Below, in pieces: positions 26,001 to 34,221 of a stretch of DNA of 64,000 nucleotides (position 1 is its first letter; every line of letters starts with the position of its first letter). The DNA lies in IMG/VR virus record IMGVR_UViG_3300036846_000800, positions 1 to 64,000 of that record. The stretch is one strand, 5' to 3'. The notes under the pieces were generated by a model. That model was given only the letters and a program-made list of their open reading frames with translations. It was not told the origin of the DNA and searched no databases. The translations under genes were made by a program, and so were the position numbers. This DNA comes from a virus.

Positions 26001-28872
26001 TGGCAGCAGGGGCGAGACCGGAAAGCGCGCCGCGCGCATCCGGGCCTGGGTCTTGTGTTGCAGCTGGAGCGAGACCAATGCCGTAGTTGCTCGGGTTGGC
26101 GCCGAACGGCCCACCTATGTCAGGGTCACTGGTGGGATCAGAAGTCTGTGTCTGTCCTACAGCAGCACCGGGAGGAGCCCCTGGCTCGGCAATACCGGAT
26201 ACTACGCCAAGCGGCCCTTGCGTAACCTGACCCGGAGAATAGGCCGGGGTACCCTTGCTGGCGGGGGATTCAAAGCCAGGATCAACATCAGCTGCGGGCG
26301 CGGTATTATCAGTGGTGAGCGAGGCCTGATTAGGATCGCCGAGCACGCCCGTGCTTGGGTTGGTGTTCCCTGGGCCAAAATTACCGAAGTCGCCGGGGCC
26401 AGCAGGAGTACTCATGCTGGGGTTGTCTACGGCGCCAGTCCAGCTTCCAGTGCTCGGGCCACCCTTGCCGCCGGTCTGGCCTTCGGAAATCCCAAAACCC
26501 TGGGTGCCCTCGCCAATGTCACCAATGCCGGCAGACCATCCCCCCATCCCAGCTGGCCCGCCGGTGATGCCCAGCGACGGGCCGCCGATGGCACCAACCG
26601 CACCCAAACCGAGAGCGCCACCGGGGCTCTCGCCAACACCCGTGATGCCGCCAAGCCCTGTGAGTGCAGCATTGACCCCGCCAAGGCTGCCCCAACTACC
26701 GCCAAACGCTCCTGGCCCGCCACGTCCCGCACCAATGCTGCCGTAGTTGCCGGTGTACCCAGTCGGTTCGCCACTCAACGGGTCCGTGCTGACGGTTCCA
26801 GGTGCGGCGATGCCGGGAGCGCCAGCAAGCCCAAACGTGCTTGCCCAACCAGGAGTGGCGACAGCAGGGTCACTGATATCGCCCAGGCTCGACGTCGTCA
26901 CCGCAGGACCAGGACCAGCACTCGGGGGCGCACCCTTGTCCCCCTTGTCCGCAGCCTGCGTCGCCTCAAGCGAGGCTGGCGTAGCCGCCACCTCTTCTGC
27001 TGCTGGCGCGGCGCCCTTACCGCCACCCTTGCCGCCCTGGTCGTCCTGCGCCGCTGCCGGCTCATCCGCAGCCGCTGGAGCCGCCGCCGCCACACTTGTA
27101 CCGGCGCTCGGCTCACCGCCGGTATCCGAAGCGGTGCTCGTGCCGCCGCCGCCACCACCTGTATCGCTGCTCGTGCTGGTGCCCGCCGTACTCGCCGCTG
27201 TGTCGCTGACGCCCCCGAAGCCGCCAAGGGCTCCCACGGCAGCAGCGCCCTGATTGCCGACGCCGGTCTCGCCCGTACCCCAGCCACCGCCGCCAGGAGC
27301 AGCGCCTAAACTGGCATTGCCAGGGGCCGCATTGGCCGCAGTCATGGCGCCCGCGAGACCACTAACCGCGCCAGTGAGCCCGGAAGCCGATAGCGAGGCA
27401 CCCGGGCTGGGGCCACCACTACGGCCACCGCCGCCCTGATCGTCCTGGCCGCCAAGAGCGCCACCACCCAGAGCGCCACCACCCAGAGCGCCACCACCAG
27501 CAACGTTACCGCCAGCAACGTTACCACCACCCAGGCCGCCACCCGAGCCGCCACCGCCGCCACCCAGGCCACCCGCCGCCGCCTCAGCCGCACCGAGGGC
27601 ACCAGCGAAATTACCGAGGCCATTGGTGCCGCCGCCTCCCGCGTCACCCTCGGCGCCAAAGCTGCTGGTTCCCGGCATTCCCACGCCGAGGTCACCGCCG
27701 TAAAAGCCGCCAGACAGCGCGCCCACGCTGGCATACGCCCCATAGGCCGCCGCCTGGGCACCCGGCATGCCCATGGCGGACAGCGCCGCCGCTATGTCCC
27801 CAGGGGCGGACATAGCCCCCAAGCCCTGGGCCGCCAGACCCGCCGCATAGCCCGTATTGCCTACCGCACCCGAGATACCGGATATCCCGTAAGCCGCCGC
27901 CGACGGATTACCGAAGTTGCCGACATCGCCCGTTGGACCACCTGGGGCACCCGGAGCCCCCGTCGTGCCCGTCGTAGAGCCAATACCACCCTGACCGAAG
28001 CCGGCCTGACCACCGGTCTGACCCTGACCCGGGCCACCTTGGCCCTCGCCAGGACCGCCCGCTGCCGCTGCTGCCGCGCCAAAGCCACCACCAAAGCAGC
28101 CGCCGCCAGTGTCACCGGCCGCCGCGCTGCAACCGCCGCCGCCACCGTCACTGCCGCCGCTATTGCCGCCACCGCCGCCGGCACCAGCACCAGTGTCGCC
28201 AATACCACAGCCACTGCAGCCGCCGCCGCTGCAGCTGCAGCCGCCGCAAGCACCACCGCCGCATGAATCGCCGGTGCAACCACACCCGCCACCCGCGCTG
28301 CAGCCACCGGCACCCGCGTCGCCGCCACCAGCATCGCCACCACCGCCGCCATCCTGGAGGTACTTCGGACGGCGCTGACCACGCACCTGGGTGTCGAATA
28401 GCTCTTCGATGCCATCCTGGTCCGGGCCACGACGGCGACGGCGCGGGCGAGGTAGGTCAACGACCTCGTGATTTCGCCTGCGGAAAAAGTTGGAAGGGGT
28501 ATCGCCACCGTCACGTCTCTTCGGCGGCTCAATGCCCGGAAGACGCTGGTCGAAACCCTGTAACCGGCGCTGGTTCGCAAGCAGGTGATCGATGGTCTGC
28601 AGATAAGCCGGCGGATACTGCACCAGCGGAACGAGCTGGGCATCATCCTGCTTGCGCGGCAGATCGCGATCGAAGTCGTGATCGACTATGCCGCCCTCGG
28701 CATACTTGGACTGCCCGGTCTGGCTCAGTCCGATGGCGATCGCCTGCTTGCGGTTGGTAACGGTGGGTCCGGTCTTCGAGCCGCTGTGGAGAGCGCCGCG
28801 CTTAAACTCGCCCATCACCTCGTGCATACCGGAGCGCTTCTGCGCCTTGGTCCGCATCGGCCCCAACGGCAT
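23005..28872 (-). CDS. Giant repeat-rich virion-cluster protein with N-terminal DUF6496-like domain (1955 aa)
   Basis: 1955 residues. The first 60 resemble DUF6496 (MHEVMGEFKRGALHSGS, then VTNRKQAIAIGLSQTGQSKY). Residues about 175-240 are a Gly/Cys patch with around ten cysteines (for example GGCSCSGGGCSGCG). About 240-1150 are low-complexity Gly/Ala/Pro/Ser with collagen-like pieces. About 1260-1480 contain some eight copies of a 12-15 residue unit, SPNQTVSxAFxDL. The last 250 residues are ordered, with MRTAPGSFVLPADVVSGLGQ and GGECLVDPEFVRELGQGDPE, a C-terminal pattern of podoviral internal proteins. It ends by ATGA overlap with the GNAT gene. It is probably an extended internal or ejected protein. 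Confidence 0.6.
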   Translation of the reverse strand: MPLGPMRTKAQKRSGMHEVMGEFKRGALHSGSKTGPTVTNRKQAIAIGLSQTGQSKYAEGGIVDHDFDRDLPRKQDDAQLVPLVQYPPAYLQTIDHLLANQRRLQGFDQRLPGIEPPKRRDGGDTPSNFFRRRNHEVVDLPRPRRRRRGPDQDGIEELFDTQVRGQRRPKYLQDGGGGGDAGGGDAGAGGCSAGGGCGCTGDSCGGGACGGCSCSGGGCSGCGIGDTGAGAGGGGGNSGGSDGGGGGCSAAAGDTGGGCFGGGFGAAAAAAGGPGEGQGGPGQGQTGGQAGFGQGGIGSTTGTTGAPGAPGGPTGDVGNFGNPSAAAYGISGISGAVGNTGYAAGLAAQGLGAMSAPGDIAAALSAMGMPGAQAAAYGAYASVGALSGGFYGGDLGVGMPGTSSFGAEGDAGGGGTNGLGNFAGALGAAEAAAGGLGGGGGGSGGGLGGGNVAGGNVAGGGALGGGALGGGALGGQDDQGGGGRSGGPSPGASLSASGLTGAVSGLAGAMTAANAAPGNASLGAAPGGGGWGTGETGVGNQGAAAVGALGGFGGVSDTAASTAGTSTSSDTGGGGGGTSTASDTGGEPSAGTSVAAAAPAAADEPAAAQDDQGGKGGGKGAAPAAEEVAATPASLEATQAADKGDKGAPPSAGPGPAVTTSSLGDISDPAVATPGWASTFGLAGAPGIAAPGTVSTDPLSGEPTGYTGNYGSIGAGRGGPGAFGGSWGSLGGVNAALTGLGGITGVGESPGGALGLGAVGAIGGPSLGITGGPAGMGGWSAGIGDIGEGTQGFGISEGQTGGKGGPSTGSWTGAVDNPSMSTPAGPGDFGNFGPGNTNPSTGVLGDPNQASLTTDNTAPAADVDPGFESPASKGTPAYSPGQVTQGPLGVVSGIAEPGAPPGAAVGQTQTSDPTSDPDIGGPFGANPSNYGIGLAPAATQDPGPDARGALSGLAPAANAITGAIESLGYTGVAHGAPALAAPAVSLDPYVGMTHDEPVVDPTVPVSPAVPLAPVAPPTFTPAPSPFDIGPAPSFNTPTPGEANLGGGLVGSAQAANYGVVGGNMGLAGLTGAPSAAEAVGAGFDALADAPAPSQGLTNALTAAAQNMAAPGLAAPGQIGGTMSGFEGPTPGAVTSFAADPSYGFSPGAFTGQPSLGYESTQGKGDRGATQAAATHAGLGDPSYGNMAAPSAVTGMVGPGMTGFEGVTPGAQTSFTGGKGDPAGFAPGAFTGMSNVGQTTQGPTAAQSVANSFDALAGSPNAQVGAAFDALTSPNQTVSNAFTALGEKGQPATQQDMENLAAAHANPMATPSYAVPSVAQDTLTAADRSIAAPASMSPNQTVSQAFADLPSPDFESMDLSNPTPSPNQTVSQAFEDLTTSPNQTVSNAFDDLTSPNQTVSNAFTDLSPAPTAEPTAAPSYVTGFTGGKSTTGGLPGGWESTLGAQTEALTDFPSPAPTTVTQAPQTLANPYGLAQPGQLGPALDVFGPALAQPGDPIGGFPGIQGRSGVPATPSNLADKGDRATAPYGVSPGRGDPAAGPHGQVGPSIAGLGPHGSIAAPAAFTDQPDNPQQGFTGVPSFTGIQGVPAATPAQTAQTAPATPGVGGEAAPVGGAPAPGSGEPATGSPAGPTAQAGTPETEAPETEAPTPGGRTGGRTGAAPGLVGPGVSPGGLGGRTGASQSVSEMGGETERMVAQNPGQAAGAMQSDPRIAAGLTNAGFNDQQLGQMFGEIGFSRKEQNPAPAQDDSKTLTLQQPQPSFGMAEGGYVTEPGYYAVGGLKSFGPAQMRSMASQAHYSGANIRPAINPPGVHLINSSVAGRTDRIPMRTAPGSFVLPADVVSGLGQGNTNAGAKLWGQAISHSIGPMGIQNAMRSRAVRAPTAQISRGVTKGFAQGGDTDDLVPIVTAGGECLVDPEFVRELGQGDPELGKKTLSNSVLMVRKHVISHLQKLPRPVQ

Positions 28873-28911
28873 CTAACCCTCCAGCTTCGCTAACAGCGCC
28901 TCCTGGGTTGA

Positions 28912-29184
28912 TCACTCCCCGACCTGTTCAGTGGCATCCGCCGCAGGCTCCCGCTGTGCTTCCAGCTGCTGCAAGAGCTTGATCAACGCACGTCTGTTTT
29001 GATAGGAGACAAAGTCGCGATTGACGAGGCTGGCACCCAGCCGCAGCGCATCGATGCGGGCAATCTCCGCCTTGGCCGACGCGATCAGCTTCGGATCGGG
29101 TGCAGGCATTTCCACTCTCACTGATTCGCCAAGGATATCACGGCGGTAGACCTGCGTCAGATAGCGACTCAGCTCCTCATGCAT
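28912..29184 (-). CDS. Small hypothetical virion-cluster protein
   Basis: 90 residues, helical (LIASAKAEIARIDALRLGAS, RALIKLLQQLEAQ), with an acidic tail. It overlaps the Tat-like protein gene by eight bases, so it is coupled to it. No family recognised. Confidence 0.55.
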   Translation of the reverse strand: MHEELSRYLTQVYRRDILGESVRVEMPAPDPKLIASAKAEIARIDALRLGASLVNRDFVSYQNRRALIKLLQQLEAQREPAADATEQVGE

Positions 29185-29569
29185 CGTAGCCCTCTTCCCA
29201 CGGTAACGGGTGTGCGCGAGGCGGCGTGAGCTGGTCGGTCGGCTTCTCCATCAGCACCAGCCCGCCCTGCTCGATCCAATAGTGCGGCTCAACCGAGAGC
29301 AGGATGTGATGCCGGGACGCTGGCACCGGATTCCAGCCCGCCTTGATCATCGCCACGATGTTCTGCATGTCAGGCTCGTCTTGGGTGATGAAAATCCGCT
29401 TCCACTGGTAGGTCATGCCAGACGGCGGCTTGAACGGCAGATCGAGGAAGGGCATGGCAACCCGCTCCTTCACCACCGTGGGCGCGGCAACCGCTGCAGC
29501 TCCGGTTGCCCCGGCCGCCACCGTCACTCCGAACATCTTCAGGATTGAACGTCTGGATGCATCCATCAT
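29177..29569 (-). CDS. Virion-cluster protein with twin-arginine-type N-terminus
   Basis: 130 residues. MMDASRRSILKMFGVTVAAG followed by ATGAAAVAAP has the SRRxxLK motif, a hydrophobic core and an AxA-like end of a Tat signal peptide. The remainder includes KAGWNPVPASRHH and GGLVLMEKPTDQL, a small conserved domain that also occurs in the 195-residue protein at 44512-45099 (GWRPVMHHHF, MILMERPMRLT). Such domains are common in phage structural clusters. Export by Tat would be odd for a virion protein; the RR could also be chance. It overlaps both neighbours. Confidence 0.55.
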   Translation of the reverse strand: MMDASRRSILKMFGVTVAAGATGAAAVAAPTVVKERVAMPFLDLPFKPPSGMTYQWKRIFITQDEPDMQNIVAMIKAGWNPVPASRHHILLSVEPHYWIEQGGLVLMEKPTDQLTPPRAHPLPWEEGYDA

Positions 29570-29745
29570 CGGCTGAACTTTCCATCAAAAGCCGTATGCA
29601 GACGCTGAATCGCCTGCACCGTCAGCAGTATGTGCTGATTGAACTGGTCAACCCACGGCATTCCATAGCGATCGATCTGCTGCGCGAGGTCCTCGTGCGA
29701 GAGCTGCTGCTGTCCTGGTTGCGTTTTGAACTGCGGGTCCAGCAT
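29566..29745 (-). CDS. Small hypothetical virion-cluster protein
   Basis: 59 residues from the ATG at 29745, which overlaps the preceding stop as TGATG. It is polar and Gln-rich, with a helical HILLTVQAIQRLHTAF segment. Coupled at both ends. Family unknown. Confidence 0.5.
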   Translation of the reverse strand: MLDPQFKTQPGQQQLSHEDLAQQIDRYGMPWVDQFNQHILLTVQAIQRLHTAFDGKFSR

Positions 29746-30005
29746 CACCCCACCACCTTCCACTTGGTCCCGTCGTAAAACGCCAACACCGTGTTGGTGC
29801 CACCACCCACGGTAATCGCCGATCCCCAGGTGTTCACTGTGCTATCAGTCATGCAGACGATCGTCCCCTTCCCAATCCTCGTAGGCAGGTCCGCAAAGGT
29901 CACCGGGGTCAAGTTGTAGCCGGTCGACTGATCGATGTGCTCCGCCAACGCAAAGACACTTTGCGCCATCAGCAGCTGGGTCTGGGCAAGAACATCAGCT
30001 CTCAT
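29745..30005 (-). CDS. Small hypothetical tail-region protein
   Basis: 86 residues. A helical N-terminus (LAQTQLLMAQSVFALAEHID) precedes a beta domain ending NTVLAFYDGTKWKVVG, a pattern often seen at the ends of phage tail or fibre accessory proteins. It lies just downstream of the tail nozzle gene. Function not recognised. Confidence 0.5.
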   Translation of the reverse strand: MRADVLAQTQLLMAQSVFALAEHIDQSTGYNLTPVTFADLPTRIGKGTIVCMTDSTVNTWGSAITVGGGTNTVLAFYDGTKWKVVG

Positions 30006-30015
30006 AATCTTCGCC

Positions 30016-32811
30016 TCATGGCCTTCGTCCTGCTGGCTTGACCCGGAAGGTCGTCACCCCGAGCCGGGCGGAAAACCCCATGACCGGCTCCCACTCATAG
30101 CGTTGTGCCACATACTTCGTGCGTACCCGAGGCGCAAAGTACTGCGTCCCAGGCGTCATCGACCATGGCCCGTAGTAGTGCTCAGGTCCCTGCGCATAGT
30201 TCTTGGCCTTGAGCTTGATCTTAACCCCGCCATTCTTGCCAAACCACTTCAGGTCCGGCTCAACATGGTCGATCGATAGCATCACACTTCCGTCTCCCAG
30301 CTCGGTGTATCCGGTCTCGGCAAACACACCTCGCATCGGCTGATCGTCAGCGTCAAAGCCCACTTCATGCTGCTGAATGAGATTACTCTTGTCAGCACCA
30401 AGGGGCGTGCCCCAGATGCTGTTATCGATCCAGGCCGATCGCCACAGCTCACCACTGTCCCACGCTGGTCCTGGCTCCAAGAAGTTGATCTTTACATAAC
30501 GCGTATTCTCGTTCTGGGTCAGCACCCCGGTCGTCGGCTGGTAATCCAATGGCATGTTGCCGAAAACAAGCTGTGCACCCCAGATGACGAGACGATTTGG
30601 CGGTACCCCAAGATAGCTTAGCGCGATGCCATTGGTGAGATTGATGTAGAGGTCCAGCGACGGCGCATTATCACTGGTGAACGTCATCACATAGCGGCGC
30701 CAGCCATTAGCCGATCCTAGCCCCAGAGTGTCGGTCAGCACGCTCGCACCGAGCAAGGAAAACCTGGGAGATGTCACACCGGACGTGACCACCGCACCAC
30801 TACTCACGTTGAAAGTAGCAAATACACTTCCAACTTCCGTAACAGCGCGAAGAGTTAGATTCCTGGTCGAGCTGCTATGAGCGTACACCGAATAAGTGAA
30901 CGTGATCGGCAGGCCAGCTTTATCTATCCTTTGAAAGATCGAGTGCGGACCGTTGACCGGCAACTCCACCAGATCGAAAGCCGTATCGGTCAGGTCCGGC
31001 GCAAAGGGGATTGTCACGTCCTTGCGAATGCCCTGCACATCGGCATTAAGCCAGCTGATCGGCGGCAGTCCCGAGTCATCGAACCAGCCAATGTTCACAT
31101 ACTGCGGCTCGTAAACATAAACCGGTGTGAAGATAACGACCTTCTGCGCAGCAGCCCCGTCCTTCATCCAGTTGAGGTTGGAAAACAACTGCGAGAACTC
31201 CAGCAGGTTTCCAGACTCACCCACCAAGGTGCGCTGTGAAGGAAAATAAAACGCCATCTCATTGGTCGATGAGTTGGGCGCAGCAAAACACTTGTGGATG
31301 TTGACCTTGTCGATGTCCTCAAAAATATAGTCCCACACCGTACACGGCAGCGGCTGAACACCGGTGTCACCAACTTGCCAGAAGTTCTTTTCACCCTGCC
31401 AAACCGTCACCCGCCCCATCGTGTTTATCGCATTCGGTGCCACCAACCCACAGCCGGTGCCCATGATCGTAAAGCCGTAGATCAGCGGCGGACCGATATA
31501 GCTCATGCCCCACAGATCAGTGTCGGTCACGATAAAGGTAATCTGCGGCGCCTGGATCGCGCCCATGATGCGCGAGCCGCGCGAGAGCCTGAAACTTCCA
31601 GCCTGATTGCTGACTGTTGCTAAGTATTCATCGAACGATCCTGCATCGGACCATCGGAGCAGCAGCGGATCGATAACACCGGAGCCCATGATCGGCTCGG
31701 TGCCCCAGAGCACGACCTGTGCCTGCGGCATGGCGACAAACATGCCGTTGCTATTCTGCGGCGCCGTCGCTGGAGAGCCGGCACCGACAGGCGTCAGAAA
31801 CGGCCCGTTCTCGATCGGCGGATGGTACACCTCCAGCGGCCCACCCGTTCTCAGCACCAATCCATCCTCACCAAGATTGGTCAAAAACCAACTGTGCGTC
31901 TGCGGATTACCCAAAGGCTCCTGGAGCGCGAGCCCAATCACCGTACCAACCGAGGTCGTGAACAGCCCGCCGGTCGGATGATCAGCCGAGCACCCGACAT
32001 ACACTTGCTGCGCAGCAGTACCCCCACCATTGCCCGTCCCCAGAGTACCCATCTGGAACGTGAAATGATCCGCATCCACCACAGTGTCCACTGTGATCCC
32101 TGTCTCAGCCGGCGCCGTGAAGTTCACGATCTCCCAGGTACCAGAAGCACCCGCCCTCACCTTCGTGGCTTGCGCAAACTTAATCTGAGAGCCAGGACTA
32201 AACCCATGCGCCTTCCAGGTTACCGTCATCACGTTGACGATGTTGTTATCCAACAAAGGAAGCCCGTAGGTACCGGTCTCGGTCACCAGCGCGGGAGCCA
32301 TTATATCGAAAGTGAATCCCGTCCCAGGGATCACGTCCTTGACGGTGAAAAATGTGCTCGCGAGAATCGTTCTTCCACCAATCGAGATCGGCAGCTCCAG
32401 CAGAAAAGTCCCGCCCACAGTCGCAATAGCCGTGGTGTTTACCGTAACTGTTGTAGAACCGCTGGTGACGCTGAACGTCGTCTCGTTGCCGGTGGGGCCA
32501 ATCTCCAGGATATAACCGCCATTCAGAGCAACTTGTCGACCAAGACCGTATTGCGCATCCTGAACAACAATGCCGACACCGAAATCACCGCCAACCAAAA
32601 GATTTTTGTAATTCTCAAGATCGGTCCATGCATGCATCTTGCGAATGACCGCAGCAAACGGCGCGTGAGTCATCCGCTTCCAGCCACCCATCTTCTCCAG
32701 CAGACCATTGCGCCAGCGCACCAGATTGCCCGCATACCAGGACCCCTGGGCCTGAACCTGGGTGGCCTGCGATTGAAAGCCGGGCTGTGCCGCAGGCTTA
32801 ACCAATGGCAT
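30016..32811 (-). CDS. Tail nozzle / tail tubular protein B-like
   Basis: 931 residues, beta-rich. The N-terminus SWYAGNLVRWRNGLLEKMGG, then HAWTDLENYKNLLVGGDFGV, is the opening pattern of podoviral nozzle proteins, and residues about 330-560 keep the propeller-like beta segments (ITFIVTDTDLWGMSYIG, RVTVWQGEKNFWQVGD). Inserted beta modules occur at about 115-290 and again at about 640-800. Its place next to an adaptor gene fits the head-tail-nozzle order. YEPQYVNIGWFDDSGLPPIS (about 560-590) recurs in the small protein at 33914. Confidence 0.65.
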   Translation of the reverse strand: MPLVKPAAQPGFQSQATQVQAQGSWYAGNLVRWRNGLLEKMGGWKRMTHAPFAAVIRKMHAWTDLENYKNLLVGGDFGVGIVVQDAQYGLGRQVALNGGYILEIGPTGNETTFSVTSGSTTVTVNTTAIATVGGTFLLELPISIGGRTILASTFFTVKDVIPGTGFTFDIMAPALVTETGTYGLPLLDNNIVNVMTVTWKAHGFSPGSQIKFAQATKVRAGASGTWEIVNFTAPAETGITVDTVVDADHFTFQMGTLGTGNGGGTAAQQVYVGCSADHPTGGLFTTSVGTVIGLALQEPLGNPQTHSWFLTNLGEDGLVLRTGGPLEVYHPPIENGPFLTPVGAGSPATAPQNSNGMFVAMPQAQVVLWGTEPIMGSGVIDPLLLRWSDAGSFDEYLATVSNQAGSFRLSRGSRIMGAIQAPQITFIVTDTDLWGMSYIGPPLIYGFTIMGTGCGLVAPNAINTMGRVTVWQGEKNFWQVGDTGVQPLPCTVWDYIFEDIDKVNIHKCFAAPNSSTNEMAFYFPSQRTLVGESGNLLEFSQLFSNLNWMKDGAAAQKVVIFTPVYVYEPQYVNIGWFDDSGLPPISWLNADVQGIRKDVTIPFAPDLTDTAFDLVELPVNGPHSIFQRIDKAGLPITFTYSVYAHSSSTRNLTLRAVTEVGSVFATFNVSSGAVVTSGVTSPRFSLLGASVLTDTLGLGSANGWRRYVMTFTSDNAPSLDLYINLTNGIALSYLGVPPNRLVIWGAQLVFGNMPLDYQPTTGVLTQNENTRYVKINFLEPGPAWDSGELWRSAWIDNSIWGTPLGADKSNLIQQHEVGFDADDQPMRGVFAETGYTELGDGSVMLSIDHVEPDLKWFGKNGGVKIKLKAKNYAQGPEHYYGPWSMTPGTQYFAPRVRTKYVAQRYEWEPVMGFSARLGVTTFRVKPAGRRP

Positions 32812-33539
32812 CAGGGCGCCCTCGCCTGGGCAGCAGCGGGCGCTGCTTCACCGCGCATGCTCATCACCTCGGCCATGATCGCGTTACGCAAATAAGTGTA
32901 CTGCGTTTCCCAGCTCATGGCCCTGGTCGGATCGTCAGCCTGCGCACCAAAATCACGCTGATAGCCAGTGCCGAACACCATGCAAGCGCAGATGAAGAGT
33001 TCAGGATAATGCACACTCAGGAACGTCTCCCGATTGGTGGAAGAGAGAATTTCCGGCCGGACAACCCCCAGGAACTCCGCTGGATAAGCACGGTCCGGCG
33101 TCGGCATGAAACGCACAGTATAAGACAACGGCCCTTGCGTTCCTGGCACCGGCGGTGGCGGCGGTATCGACCCGATGATCGCGTACTTCTGCGGAACACC
33201 CGGCCGCAGCGAGGCATTGGGCCAGAACATATCCAGCGCCTCGGGCGATATTCTTTCCAGCGGATGCCGCCTGCTGTTGAGAGTGACAGGACCGGCCGGC
33301 GTGAAGACATCGATCGACCGCAGCACCAGCACATTCACCGGGACAAATATCTCCCGATTGCGCGCAACCAGCGTCGTCGCTTGTGACGTGGTCGTTACCA
33401 GGAAAGCCAGCTCGCGGTAAATCCTGCCGTCGGCATAGGCGAACATGGTCGGAAGGATGCGCGTGAAGTTGCTGTCCTCGCTGTTCTGCGGAACCTCCAG
33501 CATGGTCGCGAGCGTGGCAACAACCTGATCATATTCCAT
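32811..33539 (-). CDS. Phage adaptor / tail tubular protein A-like
   Basis: 242 residues. NFTRILPTMFAYADGRIYRE at the start, then beta and helical segments ending PELFICACMVFGTGYQRDFG, match the adaptor proteins that join portal to nozzle in short-tailed phages. The tail is Ala-rich. The last base is shared with the nozzle start, so they are coupled. A second adaptor-like gene lies at 41043. Confidence 0.6.
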   Translation of the reverse strand: MEYDQVVATLATMLEVPQNSEDSNFTRILPTMFAYADGRIYRELAFLVTTTSQATTLVARNREIFVPVNVLVLRSIDVFTPAGPVTLNSRRHPLERISPEALDMFWPNASLRPGVPQKYAIIGSIPPPPPVPGTQGPLSYTVRFMPTPDRAYPAEFLGVVRPEILSSTNRETFLSVHYPELFICACMVFGTGYQRDFGAQADDPTRAMSWETQYTYLRNAIMAEVMSMRGEAAPAAAQARAP

Positions 33540-33543
33540 TGTT

Positions 33544-33882
33544 TTAATCCACGTTCACCCCACGGACGTGCGTCCATAAAGTCTTGGTGTTGCCCAGCGT
33601 GGTAAAAACCTCTGCCCGCACGACATACGTCACGTCGGGCAGCAGTCCACCAATGCGCTGGATGGTTGCCGTCTTTAGCTGGTTGGAACTGTCGAATGGC
33701 ACCACCACCATCGAGGTACCCTCCAGACGGGCGGCCGGCGTCGGATCAGCACCGTCAACAACCGTCATCGTCCAGATCGATGACGTCAGCTCCTCTGTGG
33801 CGTCAAGATCATTGACGAAATCGAGCCCAAAGGATTCAGACTCGACCTGCTCCTGAGGTGAGAAGTCCCGTCCGAGATACAA
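33544..33882 (-). CDS. Small virion protein, Ig/FN3-like beta domain
   Basis: 112 residues. Beta strands with SSIWTMTVVDGADPTPAARL, VVVPFDSSNQLKTATIQRIG and DVTYVVRAEVFTTLGNT fit an Ig-like or fibronectin-like domain, as found decorating phage heads and tails. No catalytic residues. Placement between adaptor and fibre genes supports a structural role. Confidence 0.5.
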   Translation of the reverse strand: MYLGRDFSPQEQVESESFGLDFVNDLDATEELTSSIWTMTVVDGADPTPAARLEGTSMVVVPFDSSNQLKTATIQRIGGLLPDVTYVVRAEVFTTLGNTKTLWTHVRGVNVD

Positions 33883-33913
33883 CGCCGCCTCCTATGTCTC
33901 ACGCTCACTCACC

Positions 33914-34219
33914 CTACCTGATTCTTCGGACCTCATTCTTGAGGAACTGATCGGGCTGCGACAGCGCCCTGATGCTCATGGGAATGTAAAACACATCGTC
34001 ATCGATGAATAAATCTGCCGTGACTTCGATCGTGATGGGCGGCACCGAAAAAATCACGTCATCATCGATGAACATCTCCGCCAGCTCTAGTGTGAACAGT
34101 GGGATGATGGTGCCGCTGCTGTCGGCAGCCAGATCGCGATCCAGCCATGACGTCATCGACATGCCGCTGTCGTCCAGCCAGCCGGTGATGAAGTACTGCG
34201 GTTCGTAGATGCTGAACAT
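33914..34219 (-). CDS. Small virion-region protein with repeated FIDDDV motif
   Basis: 101 residues. The N-terminus IYEPQYFITGWLDDSGMSMT resembles a segment of the tail nozzle protein. Two copies of [DE]-[LM]-FIDDDV follow (EMFIDDDVIF, DLFIDDDVFY), each after a short beta strand. It may be a duplicated nozzle module that became a separate protein. Family otherwise unknown. Confidence 0.5.
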   Translation of the reverse strand: MFSIYEPQYFITGWLDDSGMSMTSWLDRDLAADSSGTIIPLFTLELAEMFIDDDVIFSVPPITIEVTADLFIDDDVFYIPMSIRALSQPDQFLKNEVRRIR

Positions 34220-34221
34220 GG

